From: Paenibacillus methanolicus
Lineage (GTDB): Bacteria; Bacillota; Bacilli; Paenibacillales; Paenibacillaceae
DNA: 64,000 bases
Assembly (NCBI RefSeq): GCF_008124765.1
Contig: NZ_VNHS01000010.1
Location: 62,001-126,000, forward strand
Direction of reading: 5' to 3'
Shown here one piece after another: positions 35,647 to 44,453 of the stretch; the first letter of the stretch is position 1; every line of letters starts with the position of its first letter. Made by a program: the position numbers and the translations under genes. The notes under the pieces are model-generated. The model did no database searches and was not told the DNA's origin. It saw only the letters and a list, made by a program, of their open reading frames with translations.

Positions 35647-36615
35647 CTATAGCGACAACCGGCTTGCCAGGTTGTACATGTCCATGTTGAACGGCTTCTT
35701 CGTGTGCACGACCTTGTCGATGTCGGTCACGACGAGCTCGTTGTTAATGATGCCGCACGCTTTGCCCGAGTCGCCTTCCATCAGCTTGCGCACCGCGAAG
35801 TCGCCCAGCTGGCTGGCCAAGATCCGGTCGTTATGCGTCGGGCTGCCGCCGCGCTGGATATGTCCGAGCACGGTAACGCGCGGCTCGATGCCGTTGCGCT
35901 GCGTGATGCCTTGCGCGATATCTTCGCCGCTGCCGACGCCTTCGGCGACGAGGATGATGCTATGGCGCTTGCCCGATAGGAAGTTCTCTTGCATTCTGCG
36001 CGCCACCAGATCCAGATCGAACGGTACTTCCGGCACGAGGATCGTCTCCGCGCCGCTGGCTAGGCCCGCGTACAGCGCGATATCGCCGCAATGGCGGCCC
36101 ATGACTTCCACGACCGAGGAGCGCTCGTGCGAGGTCATCGTATCGCGCAGCTTGTTGATCGCGTCGACGACGATGCTCACCGCCGTGTCGAAGCCGATCG
36201 TGTAATCCGTGAACGGAATGTCGTTGTCGATCGTGCCCGGCAAGCCCATCGTCTTGATGCCCAGCTTGCTCAGCTTGTTCGCGCCTTGGTAGGAGCCGTC
36301 GCCGCCGATGACGACGAGGCCGTCAACGCCGCGCTCGCGCAGAATGTCGGCGCCTCTCTGCTGCCCTTCCGGCGTCAGGAACTCCTTACAGCGCGCCGTC
36401 TGGAGAATCGTGCCGCCGCGTTGGATAATGTCGCCTACGCTGCGCAGATCCATCGGACGCAGGTCGTTGTTCAGCAGACCTTGATACCCGCGCTGCACGC
36501 CGTAAACTTCGAGACCATGGTACAACGCGCTCCGAACGACCGAACGCACGGCCGCGTTCATGCCCTGCGAGTCGCCACCGCTTGTAAGTACTGCAATTGA
36601 TTTCACTGCCGTCAT
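35647..36615 (-). CDS. pfkA: ATP-dependent 6-phosphofructokinase
   Basis: 322 residues, normal length, with GAGGAG before ATG. It phosphorylates fructose 6-phosphate in glycolysis. TSGGDSQGMNAAVR binds ATP, PGTIDNDIPFTDYTIGFDTA contains the catalytic Asp and substrate contacts, MGRHCGDIA is intact, and GHIQRGGSPT is the late family motif. The GGDS form marks the ATP-dependent bacterial group rather than PPi enzymes. In Bacillus pfkA precedes pyk; here it is alone, with ytpB upstream on the same strand separated by 36 bp. Confidence 0.97.
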   Translation of the reverse strand: MTAVKSIAVLTSGGDSQGMNAAVRSVVRSALYHGLEVYGVQRGYQGLLNNDLRPMDLRSVGDIIQRGGTILQTARCKEFLTPEGQQRGADILRERGVDGLVVIGGDGSYQGANKLSKLGIKTMGLPGTIDNDIPFTDYTIGFDTAVSIVVDAINKLRDTMTSHERSSVVEVMGRHCGDIALYAGLASGAETILVPEVPFDLDLVARRMQENFLSGKRHSIILVAEGVGSGEDIAQGITQRNGIEPRVTVLGHIQRGGSPTHNDRILASQLGDFAVRKLMEGDSGKACGIINNELVVTDIDKVVHTKKPFNMDMYNLASRLSL

Positions 36616-36651
36616 AATCTTCCACTCCTCAAGATGACATATGTCTATGGT

Positions 36652-37731
36652 TTAAGATTGTTGCTTGCGAATCCATACGCTGTTTCCCCAGAAGAACAAC
36701 CGGGTCATCGGACTGCCCCGCATCAGGCTTCGCGATACGCGGCGGACGCTGTCTTGCATCCGCACCTTCGGGTCGGAAAGGTACAGCGCGAGCAATCCTT
36801 CGATAATCATCCGGTGAAACCGCCATGCAGGCAACTCTCGAACATCCGCTCTCGCGCGCTCGACGAACTCGCCCAGCCGTTTAATCAGCTCGGACTGGTC
36901 GTCGTAGTAATTGCAAAAATTCAAATCTCCGCCAAGCCGGTCTTCCTCCTGATCGATCAAGTAATCGAGCAAAATGTGGAGACCGCATACGTGCGGGAAA
37001 TACGCGCCTCGGATCCCGCTCGCCTGCTCCGGCGTCAATGCCGGGTCGCAAGCCGCCTGGAACAGCATGAACATGCCGAGCGTCGAACCCGTCGCCGCGG
37101 CGAATTCGTTCCAGCGCAGATGAGCGTAACGATTCTGATGGACATCCCACCATGCAAGCAGCTTCGGCTCGCGCAAATCCTTGCGGATATGCTTGTACAC
37201 CTGGAGGTCGCCGTACAATTCCACGAGCTCCCGGACGTGGAGCTGCGCGCTCTTGTACCCCGGCAGCAGACGAATGCTGCGCTGGCAGGTACGGACCAGC
37301 TCGCGCAAATAGCCGCCGTCCTCGCGTTCGGTCCGCAGCGCATAGTAATCGAGCGGTTCCGCATCCGGATCGACCGCGTCCAGCATCGATTGATGCAGCA
37401 GGCGGAAGTCCTCCGAATCGAGCGAGGTGCTTCTGTCGCACAGGTTGTCCAAATAATCGCTGATCGTCTGCAGCGATACGATGAGCGGCACCAGAATGTG
37501 CCGGCTGCCCAAATCGGCCGCGGCGTAGACGCCGCCGCCCTGGCAATGGAATTCCTTGCTTGTCATGCTGGCAAGCGCCTGCGCCCGAAGCTCTTCGTCG
37601 GGAATCGCCTCGGCGAGCGCCCGCAGCCGGTTCAGCTCGTCTTTCACTTCCGGCAATATGTATTTGTACATGCGGTACATGAGTTTCACGGGCGAAGCCG
37701 GAGCGCGTCTTCTCGCCATTGAACGGTTCAT
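36652..37731 (-). CDS. ytpB: Tetraprenyl-beta-curcumene synthase family protein (YtpB)
   Basis: 359 residues, DUF2600. All-helical terpene-synthase-like protein without a classical DDxxD; DYLDNLCDR and EFHCQGGGVYA are the characteristic blocks. In B. subtilis YtpB cyclises a C35 prenyl diphosphate as the first step to sesquarterpenoids. It is placed between a small unknown gene and pfkA on the same strand. No squalene-hopene-type cyclase, the second enzyme, is in the window. Confidence 0.88.
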   Translation of the reverse strand: MNRSMARRRAPASPVKLMYRMYKYILPEVKDELNRLRALAEAIPDEELRAQALASMTSKEFHCQGGGVYAAADLGSRHILVPLIVSLQTISDYLDNLCDRSTSLDSEDFRLLHQSMLDAVDPDAEPLDYYALRTEREDGGYLRELVRTCQRSIRLLPGYKSAQLHVRELVELYGDLQVYKHIRKDLREPKLLAWWDVHQNRYAHLRWNEFAAATGSTLGMFMLFQAACDPALTPEQASGIRGAYFPHVCGLHILLDYLIDQEEDRLGGDLNFCNYYDDQSELIKRLGEFVERARADVRELPAWRFHRMIIEGLLALYLSDPKVRMQDSVRRVSRSLMRGSPMTRLFFWGNSVWIRKQQS

Positions 37732-37764
37732 GATGTAGGGCGTCCTCCTTGGGCCGCTGTCCGA

Positions 37765-38079
37765 CTAGGAATGACGACGCGGCTCAATCTCCTGATTGAT
37801 CCGATACCAAATATGCAAATCGTTGATTCTGCTGGCCAAGTCGGCAATATCCGAATTGAGCAGGCACGATCGTTCGAAATCGTCCTCGTCGCTCAGCTGC
37901 GCCTGTTTCTCGTTAATGAGGGACTCAAACCGGATGACCAGATCCGGAATGCGGCCGCGAATGGTCTCCCACTGCTCCACGATGGCAATCCGTTCGGCTT
38001 CGCTATAGCCGTCCCATTCCCGCGCAAGCGTCGGAAGGGCGATGCCGAGTCTTTCGTTAAACACGAAAACATGATTCAC
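37765..38079 (-). CDS. Small protein of unknown function upstream of ytpB
   Basis: 104 residues from a GTG (38079) with TGGAGGG 8 nt upstream. It is acidic and helical (LAREWDGYSEAERIAIVEQW, LINEKQAQLSDEDDFERSCL, DLHIWYRINQEI), soluble, with one Cys. I do not recognise the family. It lies 33 bp upstream of ytpB on the same strand and is probably co-transcribed. Confidence 0.7.
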   Translation of the reverse strand: MNHVFVFNERLGIALPTLAREWDGYSEAERIAIVEQWETIRGRIPDLVIRFESLINEKQAQLSDEDDFERSCLLNSDIADLASRINDLHIWYRINQEIEPRRHS

Positions 38080-38283
38080 CGTACCAACCCTCCAGCACTA
38101 ATGTACCATTTCGTTCCGTAATAATCCAGTCTATTGCGCGCTGGGCCCATCCGGAAGGCGGACTTCCGCCCCTCCTTGCAATTGCTTCATATTATGCAAC
38201 AAACTCGGGGCGAGCGGGCGCATTTTCCATGCTATACTGGTTTACAAATCATACACGTTATTGGCAGACGGAGGTAACACGCA

Positions 38284-39504
38284 ATGGAACCAACCGAACC
38301 GGCCCCGGAGACTGCGCCGCAAGATGCGCGGGCGCGTCACGCTGCGGCCGCCAAAGAGACGAACCTGCTTCGCTCCTTCACCTTCTCGGTGTATATGACG
38401 CAGGCGGTGATCGTCTCCTTTTTGCCCCTCTATTTTTTGGATGAAGGCTTCAGCACGTCGCAGATCGGCATTTTATATTCGACGGGCCCCTTCATCTCGA
38501 TCTTCGCCAATCTGCTGCTTGGCATCGCCAGCGACAAATACCGGACGCTCAAGAAGATCTTTCACTTGCTGCTGATCGGACAGCTCGTCATGGTGGCGCT
38601 TCTGTTCCAAACCTCGGCTTTCGCCAGCGTCTGCCTGGTTATGGTCGCGTTCTATTTCTTCCAGACGCCGATGAACCCGCTAACCGACAGCCTGATTCTG
38701 CTCTCGACGCAGTATACCGGCAGACCCTATTCGCTCGTCCGCATCTTCGGCTCGCTCGGCTTCGCATTGTCGGCGTACGGATTCGGGTTGCTGCTCAAGC
38801 AGACCGGCTCGGACCTGACGCTCGTGCTTGCGCTCCTGACGGTCGGCACGACGCTCGCCTTCTCCTTCACGCTGAAGGACTATCAAGGTTCGCTGCGCAA
38901 AATGGAATTCGGCGGCTTCTTCCAGCTCATCCGCAAGCCCGATATTCTCATCTTCTTCCTGATCGTGCTGGTCATCTCGATCTCGCACCGGATGTATGAA
39001 GGGTTCCTCGCCGTGACGATGCGCGAGATGGGCGCCAGCGATTCGCTCGTCGGGCTGGCCTGGCTCGTCTCCGCCGCCAGCGAAATCCCGATCCTGTTCC
39101 TGCTCGGCAAGTACGGCCACAAATACAAGGAACTTCCGCTGCTTGCCATCGCGTGCGTCATGTACGCGATACGCTTCTGGCTGGTCAGCGTCATCGATTC
39201 CCCGGAATGGCTCATTCCGGTGCAGGCGATGCACAGCGTGACGTTCGGCGTCTACTTCGCCACCGCGCTTCGTTACCTCTCCACCGTCATTCCCGACGAG
39301 TTCCGCTCTTCGGGGCAGGCCGTCTATGCCATCGTCTGGTCGGGCTTCGCGGGCATTATTAGCGGCACTGCGGGCGGGAGCGTGTTCGAATACTTCGGCC
39401 GATCGCGCTTCTATCAACTCGCCATGGTCCTCGCGCTACTGGCTGCGGTCGGATTCCTTGCGAAGCACTTATGGAACCGCCGGTCCGAGGGCCGATTGCC
39501 TTAA
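38284..39504 (+). CDS. MFS transporter (MFS_1-like)
   Basis: 406 residues with ACGGAGGTAA before ATG. A charged N-terminal tail of about 35 residues is followed by 12 membrane segments, with the loop-2 motif GIASDKYRTLKK between helices 2 and 3. The arrangement resembles the phenylpropionate/nucleoside-permease-like branch (MFS_1_like). Substrate unknown. The terminator after it mainly serves the opposing cold-shock gene. Confidence 0.85.
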   Translation: MEPTEPAPETAPQDARARHAAAAKETNLLRSFTFSVYMTQAVIVSFLPLYFLDEGFSTSQIGILYSTGPFISIFANLLLGIASDKYRTLKKIFHLLLIGQLVMVALLFQTSAFASVCLVMVAFYFFQTPMNPLTDSLILLSTQYTGRPYSLVRIFGSLGFALSAYGFGLLLKQTGSDLTLVLALLTVGTTLAFSFTLKDYQGSLRKMEFGGFFQLIRKPDILIFFLIVLVISISHRMYEGFLAVTMREMGASDSLVGLAWLVSAASEIPILFLLGKYGHKYKELPLLAIACVMYAIRFWLVSVIDSPEWLIPVQAMHSVTFGVYFATALRYLSTVIPDEFRSSGQAVYAIVWSGFAGIISGTAGGSVFEYFGRSRFYQLAMVLALLAAVGFLAKHLWNRRSEGRLP

Positions 39505-39554
39505 CCGACTGACCGGCGACAAGACGCTTATAATTTCTTAAATTTTTAAAAAAG

Positions 39555-39580
39555 AACCCCTGACGCGCTCGTCAGGGGTT
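39555..39580 (-). terminator. Terminator of the cold-shock gene
   Basis: AACCCCTGACG / CGTCAGGGGTT, 11-bp stem with loop of four, followed on the minus strand by TTCTTTTTT. It may also stop the convergent MFS transcript. Confidence 0.88.
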
Positions 39581-39625
39581 TGGCGTGCTATATGGGATCG
39601 TTCCGAGTCGGAACGGTCGGGTCGC

Positions 39626-39823
39626 TTACAGCTTGATAACGTTCGAAGCTTGCGGTCCGCGGTTGCCTTGGGTAATTTCGAATTCGACCGATTGACCTTC
39701 ATCCAGCGTCTTGAAGCCTTCGCCTTGGATTGCGGAGAAGTGTACGAATACGTCGTCGCCGTTCTCCACCTGGATAAAGCCGTAGCCTTTCTCTGCGTTA
39801 AACCATTTTACTGTTCCTTTCAA
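39626..39823 (-). CDS. Cold-shock protein (CspA/CspB family)
   Basis: 65 residues from a TTG start at 39823, placed by AGGAGG 8 nt upstream. RNP1 (KGYGFI) and RNP2 (VFVHF) motifs are intact and the whole chain is one cold-shock domain. It binds single-stranded RNA and DNA and acts as an RNA chaperone. The 76-bp leader between here and the next gene is too short to judge a cold-responsive element. A TTG start on a normally abundant protein is worth noting. Confidence 0.96.
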   Translation of the reverse strand: MKGTVKWFNAEKGYGFIQVENGDDVFVHFSAIQGEGFKTLDEGQSVEFEITQGNRGPQASNVIKL

Positions 39824-39900
39824 TTGAACAACCTCCTAAAATAAGTCGCCGCTTGCGCGTGCGATTGGCCCAAGTATACACCTGCTGGAAAGGAATGAAA

Positions 39901-40608
39901 TCAAAGCTTAATTTGCAAGCCTTGTTCCGAACCTGGAATAAAGGGAAGCTTCGAGCGGTACAGCTCCGGCGTTCCTCCCAACCTGCTGGCTGCTTTCATT
40001 ATATGCGGCAAGTGCGGATACGGCTCCCATTTTAGCGACAGGAGCGGATATATTTTGACGGTGCCGCCCGGCGCGCAGACGCGCATCATCTCCGAGACGG
40101 CTCTTTCGTGGAAATCAGGCCCGAATTGATCGGCGTACAGGAATAGAAAGTGGCTGCACAGCACGAGGCTGAACCGATCGTTCTCGAACGGCAGTTCCGG
40201 CAGCGCGCCGGCTACATATCGCGATCTGCCTTCCTCGCTTGCCAAGTGCTCGGCGAACTTCTGCAGAGACGCGACGCGGCCCGCCCGGTGACGGCCGATA
40301 TCGCCGTAATAGGTCCAGTCGAACTGCCCCGCGAGCGCGTCCAGCTTGGCGGTCGACGTCTCGATCTCCACGCGCGCTTCGTTGATCCATGCATCGGCTT
40401 CAGGCAAGCCGTATCTCGGATCGAGCGCCGTGACTTGGAAGCCCCGCGCGCCGAGCTCCGCCGTGAAGGACGCCCCTCCGGCGGCAATATCCAGCACCTC
40501 GCCTTGCGCGAGCTGCGCTTCATTCAAATCGAACATCCGCATGTACTCGTCAAACCCGCGGCATGTCATCGCCACGCCTACCTGCGCGTATTCCTGCTTG
40601 TTGCTCAT
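39901..40608 (-). CDS. Class I SAM-dependent methyltransferase
   Basis: 235 residues. The SAM-binding motif I is VLDIAAGGASFTAELGARGF, followed by VTALDPRYG (acidic end of beta-2) and LVLCSHFLFLYADQF (motif IV region), then MMRVCAPGGTVKIYPL. The substrate class is not evident. The ribosome site is weak (GAGAAG directly before ATG). Upstream, 40610-40665 is a degenerate run of CTCATCT/CTCGGCT direct repeats. Confidence 0.85.
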   Translation of the reverse strand: MSNKQEYAQVGVAMTCRGFDEYMRMFDLNEAQLAQGEVLDIAAGGASFTAELGARGFQVTALDPRYGLPEADAWINEARVEIETSTAKLDALAGQFDWTYYGDIGRHRAGRVASLQKFAEHLASEEGRSRYVAGALPELPFENDRFSLVLCSHFLFLYADQFGPDFHERAVSEMMRVCAPGGTVKIYPLLSLKWEPYPHLPHIMKAASRLGGTPELYRSKLPFIPGSEQGLQIKL

Positions 40609-40609
40609 C

Positions 40610-40665
40610 TTCTCTCATCTCTCCTCGGCTCATCTCAACTCGGCTCGACTCTGCTCATCCACTCT
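40610..40665. repeat. Short degenerate pyrimidine-rich direct repeats
   Basis: Several copies of CTCATCT, CTCGGCT and CTCGACT in series between the methyltransferase and the next gene. Simple-sequence slippage is the likely origin. Confidence 0.55.
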
Positions 40666-40711
40666 GGCGAACGGCCTCCGCCGGATTTCCACATTTTAGC
40701 ATGTGAACAAT

Positions 40712-40741
40712 TTGATTTCTACCCCTCTTTATCGCTATCAT
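40712..40741 (+). promoter_or_regulatory. Promoter of the 77-aa gene
   Basis: TTGATT (40712-40717), an 18-bp spacer and TATCAT (40736-40741). Confidence 0.6.
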
Positions 40742-40779
40742 GGTAGGATAACCTTTTCCCTATAATGGAGGCTTTCCTA

Positions 40780-41013
40780 ATGTTCAAAAAACACCAAATT
40801 TACAAAACGGATAACTACAATATGCTTTCCGTCGAAGTCCAGGGCAAAACGCTGGTCGTTCGCGAAATTTCCGATCAATGGGGCGAGGAGTGCCACACGT
40901 TCGTCAGCCGTCCGCAATTAATGCATTGGGCGGAGAACCGCTTCCGCGCCGAGGACTTCGCCGGCCGCGAGGACGAGCTGGTCGAGATCATGGCGCGTTT
41001 TCGGGAAGTATAG
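40780..41013 (+). CDS. Small protein of unknown function (77 aa)
   Basis: Start at the ATG 40780 with GGAGG 8 nt upstream. It is a soluble alpha/beta protein opening MFKKHQIYKTDNYNMLSVEV, then VVREISDQWGEECHTFVSR and an acidic C-terminal helix EDELVEIMARF. I do not recognise the family. The good promoter and ribosome site support a real gene. TCGCAAACCAAT occurs twice (near 41039 and 41091) just downstream. Confidence 0.7.
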   Translation: MFKKHQIYKTDNYNMLSVEVQGKTLVVREISDQWGEECHTFVSRPQLMHWAENRFRAEDFAGREDELVEIMARFREV

Positions 41014-41184
41014 CGGAATGCTGCTCCCGGCACTGCCGGTCGCAAACCAATTCGCATGCGCTGAATGCTGCAATTCGGCTTTGCCAAATCGCAAACCAAT
41101 CAGCTTTAAAGGAAAAATTGCCCTTCCTGTCGAACATAACAGACATAGCGACCGCATAGGTTGTGCGAAAGGGAGATTACCGCC

Positions 41185-41367
41185 TTGGACATGTCCGCAA
41201 CTACGATTATATTTATCATCGCCGCCTTTTCGCTGGGCCTGGTCGTCATCATGCAGCGGAACAATATTCCGCCGAAGCTGCGCAGAGGACTTGCGATCGC
41301 TTCGATCGCGTTTATCGCGTTCGCGTTTTTCCTGATTGTTTATAGCCTGGCAACGATGGGGTCATAA
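41185..41367 (+). CDS. Small two-helix membrane protein
   Basis: 60 residues from a TTG at 41185 (AAAGGGAG 9 nt upstream); ATG 41191 is an alternative. Two membrane segments, TTIIFIIAAFSLGLVVIM and IASIAFIAFAFFLIVYSL, are joined by a short basic loop (QRNNIPPKLRRG), giving a hairpin topology. Family unknown; it may be co-transcribed with the pepF gene 176 bp downstream. Confidence 0.65.
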   Translation: MDMSATTIIFIIAAFSLGLVVIMQRNNIPPKLRRGLAIASIAFIAFAFFLIVYSLATMGS

Positions 41368-41543
41368 TGAAGCCGCGGACGGGTCACACTAGGGGCAAAC
41401 TGTAAATTGGAGCGTGGTTCCAGTTGAAATGGCTGCCCCTAGTTCTGTCCCTGTCTCTGCTGCCGGGCGCTTCCGCCGTCTCGGCGAAGCCCCCCGGCGC
41501 GTCAGCGGACTCATCCACTATATACCAACCGAGGAGGATACCG

Positions 41544-43334
41544 ATGAATCACGTACCGAAACGTTCCGAAACCGCACCCGAGAACCGCTGGAAGCTGGAA
41601 GACATTTTCGCCGATCAGGCGGCATGGGACAAGGAATACGCGGAAGCGAAAGAACTGATGAAAAAGGTGTCCGCCTACGAAGGCAAACTGGCTGATCCGA
41701 ATCAATTGAAAGCCTGCTTCGAGCTGGAAGACGAACTGTCCCTCCATGTCGAGCGGCTCTACGTCTACGCCAATATGAAGCATCACGAGGACACGGCCGA
41801 GCCGACGTATCAAGCGCTCTCCGACAAGTCGAAGAAGCTGTCCGTCGAGACCGGCGAGGCGCTCTCGTTCGTGACGCCGGAGGTGCTCAGCTTATCCGAC
41901 GACCAATTGAACGCGCTCATCGCCAATCCGGAACTGGCTAAATACCGTCACACGCTCGAAGAAATGCGCCGCCAGAAAGCCCACGTCCTCTCGAAGTCCG
42001 AGGAGCAGCTGCTCGCGCAGGTCGGCAACGTCAGCCAAGCGCCGAACACGATCTACAGCATGCTGAACAACGCCGATCTCAAGTTCCCGAAGGTGAAGGA
42101 CGAGAACGGCGAGGAGATCGAGCTGACGCAAGGCCGCTACATCCAATTCCTCGAGAGCAAAAACCGCGACGTGCGCAGCGCCGCGTTCAAGACGATGTAC
42201 GATACATACGGCAAGCTCAAGAACACGATCGCCTCGACGCTGAACGCGAACGTGACGAAGAACATTTTCTACTCGCGCGCCCGCAAGTATCCTTCGGCGC
42301 TGGAGATGTCGTTGTACGGCGACAACATTCCGAAGAGCGTCTACACGAACTTGATCGATACGATCCACAAACATCTGCCGCTCATGCACCGGTACATGGA
42401 GCTGCGCAAGAAGCTGCTGAAGGTCGACGAGCTGCATATGTACGATCTGTTCGCGCCGCTCGTGGAGGAATACAAGCTCGACATCACGTACGAGGAAGCG
42501 AAGAAAACCGTTCACGAGAGCCTCAAGCCGCTGGGCGAGGACTACTTGAACGTGCTGCAGCAGGGCTTCGACAACGGCTGGATCGACGTATACGAGAACG
42601 AGGGCAAACGCAACGGCGCATACAGCTGGGGCGCTTACGGCACGCATCCGTACGTGCTGCTCAACCATAAGGACAACTTGAACAGCATGTTTACGCTGAC
42701 GCACGAGATGGGCCACGCGCTGCATTCCTACTATTCGGACAATACGCAGGATTATCGCGACGCGCAGTACACGATCTTCCTTGCCGAGGTGGCCTCGACG
42801 CTGAACGAAGCGCTCCTGATGGACTATCTGCTGAAGAAGTCGACCGATCCGAAGGAGAAAATGTACCTGCTCACCTACTACGCCGACCAGTTCCGCACGA
42901 CGGTGTTCCGCCAAACGATGTTCGCGGAATTCGAGAAGCTCATTCACGAGAAGGCCGAAGCCGGAGAGTCGCTCACGCCGCAGGAGCTGAGCAAAATCTA
43001 TTACGACCTGAACGTCCTCTATTATGGGCCGGGCATGGTCGTCGACAAAGACATCGAGATGGAGTGGGCGCGGATTCCGCATTTCTACACGAGCTTCTAC
43101 GTGTACAAATACGCGACCGGCTTCTCCGCGGCGACCAGCTTCTCGAAGCAAATTCTCGAAGAAGGCGCGCCGGCCGTCGACCGCTACCTCGGTTTCCTGA
43201 AGAGCGGCGGCAGCGACTTCTCGATCAATATCTTGAAGAAAGCCGGCGTCGACATGTCTTCGCCGGAACCGATCGAGCAAGCGATGAGCGTCTTCGAAGA
43301 CTTGATCGGCCAGATGGAACAGTTGACGAAATAG
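41544..43334 (+). CDS. pepF: Oligoendopeptidase F (M3B metallopeptidase)
   Basis: 596 residues, the family length, from ATG 41544 with GAGGAGG 7-8 nt upstream. The zinc site HEMGHALHS with a downstream Glu marks M3 peptidases, and RNVTKN..ARKYPSALEMSL-type blocks are in place. PepF degrades peptides in the cytoplasm. The frame is open without a break back to a TTG at 41424, and that 40-codon extension looks like a signal peptide (KWLPLVLSLSLLPGASAVSA). A secreted second form is therefore possible, but I annotate the strong internal start. Confidence 0.95.
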   Translation: MNHVPKRSETAPENRWKLEDIFADQAAWDKEYAEAKELMKKVSAYEGKLADPNQLKACFELEDELSLHVERLYVYANMKHHEDTAEPTYQALSDKSKKLSVETGEALSFVTPEVLSLSDDQLNALIANPELAKYRHTLEEMRRQKAHVLSKSEEQLLAQVGNVSQAPNTIYSMLNNADLKFPKVKDENGEEIELTQGRYIQFLESKNRDVRSAAFKTMYDTYGKLKNTIASTLNANVTKNIFYSRARKYPSALEMSLYGDNIPKSVYTNLIDTIHKHLPLMHRYMELRKKLLKVDELHMYDLFAPLVEEYKLDITYEEAKKTVHESLKPLGEDYLNVLQQGFDNGWIDVYENEGKRNGAYSWGAYGTHPYVLLNHKDNLNSMFTLTHEMGHALHSYYSDNTQDYRDAQYTIFLAEVASTLNEALLMDYLLKKSTDPKEKMYLLTYYADQFRTTVFRQTMFAEFEKLIHEKAEAGESLTPQELSKIYYDLNVLYYGPGMVVDKDIEMEWARIPHFYTSFYVYKYATGFSAATSFSKQILEEGAPAVDRYLGFLKSGGSDFSINILKKAGVDMSSPEPIEQAMSVFEDLIGQMEQLTK

Positions 43335-43394
43335 ACCTGTCGGCAGCCTTAAGGAGGGAAGATCCGTTTCCCTCTCTCTAGGTGGCCGAACACG

Positions 43395-43449
43395 AAAGAA
43401 GCTTTGCCCGATGGCCCGGATCTTCCGACCAATGCGGCAAAGCTTCTTT
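43395..43449. terminator. Terminator between pepF and the FhuF-like gene
   Basis: A 14-bp perfect stem (AAAGAAGCTTTGCC and complement) with a 27-nt loop; T-rich on both sides. Confidence 0.75.
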
Positions 43450-43488
43450 GTTTGTTCCTTGTGCCCGGGAAGGATAGGAATGAATCGG

Positions 43489-44304
43489 TTAGCCTGCCGC
43501 GGCCCCCGCCAGTTCCGCGAGCACCCGCTCGCGCCGCGCGTCGCGCTCGGCCGGCGTCATTTTCGGACAGGTGTAGCACTTCTCGCCGTCCACGCGGCAA
43601 TGGTAGAGGCAGCACGAGGAATTCATCATGAGCGGCTTCCCCGGCTGCCACGGGTTGTCGACGTAACGCGGATTGCGGTGCAGGAACGGATTCGTCTTGC
43701 GGCCGAACACCTCCGCCGGCACGCCCTCGGTCAGCAGCGCGTAATCCGAGAGGAAGCGCGCCTTCACCTCTTCGCGCGGCTCATGCTCCAAGATGAAGTC
43801 GCGCACGTACGCCAGCTGGTACGCGTACTGATTCCAGATGAGCGCGCTCTTCATGCCGGCATGCGTCGCGATCGCCTCGACGGCGGGCACGATCTCCTCC
43901 CGCAAATAAGCGGTCCATCGTTCCAGCAGAAATTCGGCGCGGCCCTCCGCGGGGATATCCGTCCATCGAACCTCGCCGATTCGGTACCCGAGATGCGCGT
44001 GATCGTCATGCTGCTCGGCCTGGAACGTCAGGTTCGTCAGACTCAAATCAAGCAGGCGGTCGTATTGGGCCCCGAATATAAGCAGCGTCGCGCACAGATT
44101 GCACAGCGACGTGCCCATGAAGGAAGCGACCAGCTCGTTGCCCGTCGCCTGGACGAGGGCGCTCCCTGCCCGAATCGACGCGATCACCGCGTCCGCATCC
44201 GTCAAGCTCGCAGCCGCAAGCTCCAGCAGCGGGTGATCGAACCCCTCCGGCGAAAGATGAAAATACGTGCGGACAAGCGAAAAATCCATACCGTGCTGCT
44301 CCAT
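43489..44304 (-). CDS. FhuF-like siderophore-iron reductase / IucA-IucC C-terminal-like protein
   Basis: 271 residues from ATG 44304 (GGAAGGGG upstream). The C-terminus has CC-x10-C-x2-C (SSCCLYHCRVDGEKCYTC), the [2Fe-2S]-binding pattern of FhuF ferric-siderophore reductases, and the preceding PRYVDNPWQPGKPL matches the related family. It probably reduces ferric siderophores in the cytoplasm to release iron. A Fur box and a strong promoter immediately upstream support iron-limited expression. No siderophore transport genes are adjacent. Confidence 0.83.
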   Translation of the reverse strand: MEQHGMDFSLVRTYFHLSPEGFDHPLLELAAASLTDADAVIASIRAGSALVQATGNELVASFMGTSLCNLCATLLIFGAQYDRLLDLSLTNLTFQAEQHDDHAHLGYRIGEVRWTDIPAEGRAEFLLERWTAYLREEIVPAVEAIATHAGMKSALIWNQYAYQLAYVRDFILEHEPREEVKARFLSDYALLTEGVPAEVFGRKTNPFLHRNPRYVDNPWQPGKPLMMNSSCCLYHCRVDGEKCYTCPKMTPAERDARRERVLAELAGAAAG

Positions 44305-44352
44305 TATGCAAAAGCCCCTTCCGGCGGCCGATTCCGCGAGGCGCGGCCGCAC

Positions 44353-44367
44353 TGATAATCGTTATCA
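44353..44367. promoter_or_regulatory. Fur box
   Basis: TGATAATCGTTATCA is a 7-1-7 palindrome differing from TGATAATNATTATCA at one base. It covers about +5 to +19 of the FhuF-like transcript, so bound Fur would block transcription. Confidence 0.85.
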
Positions 44368-44378
44368 TATCTACGCCC

Positions 44379-44408
44379 AATATAAGCCCCGCTTGCTCTG
44401 CCTGTCAA
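44379..44408 (-). promoter_or_regulatory. Promoter of the FhuF-like gene
   Basis: A perfect TTGACA (44403-44408), an 18-bp spacer and TATATT (44379-44384) on the minus strand. Confidence 0.82.
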
Positions 44409-44453
44409 TCCGCCCCAATTCAAGGCTATCTCGCAAAAAAAGACCGGCAGCCG

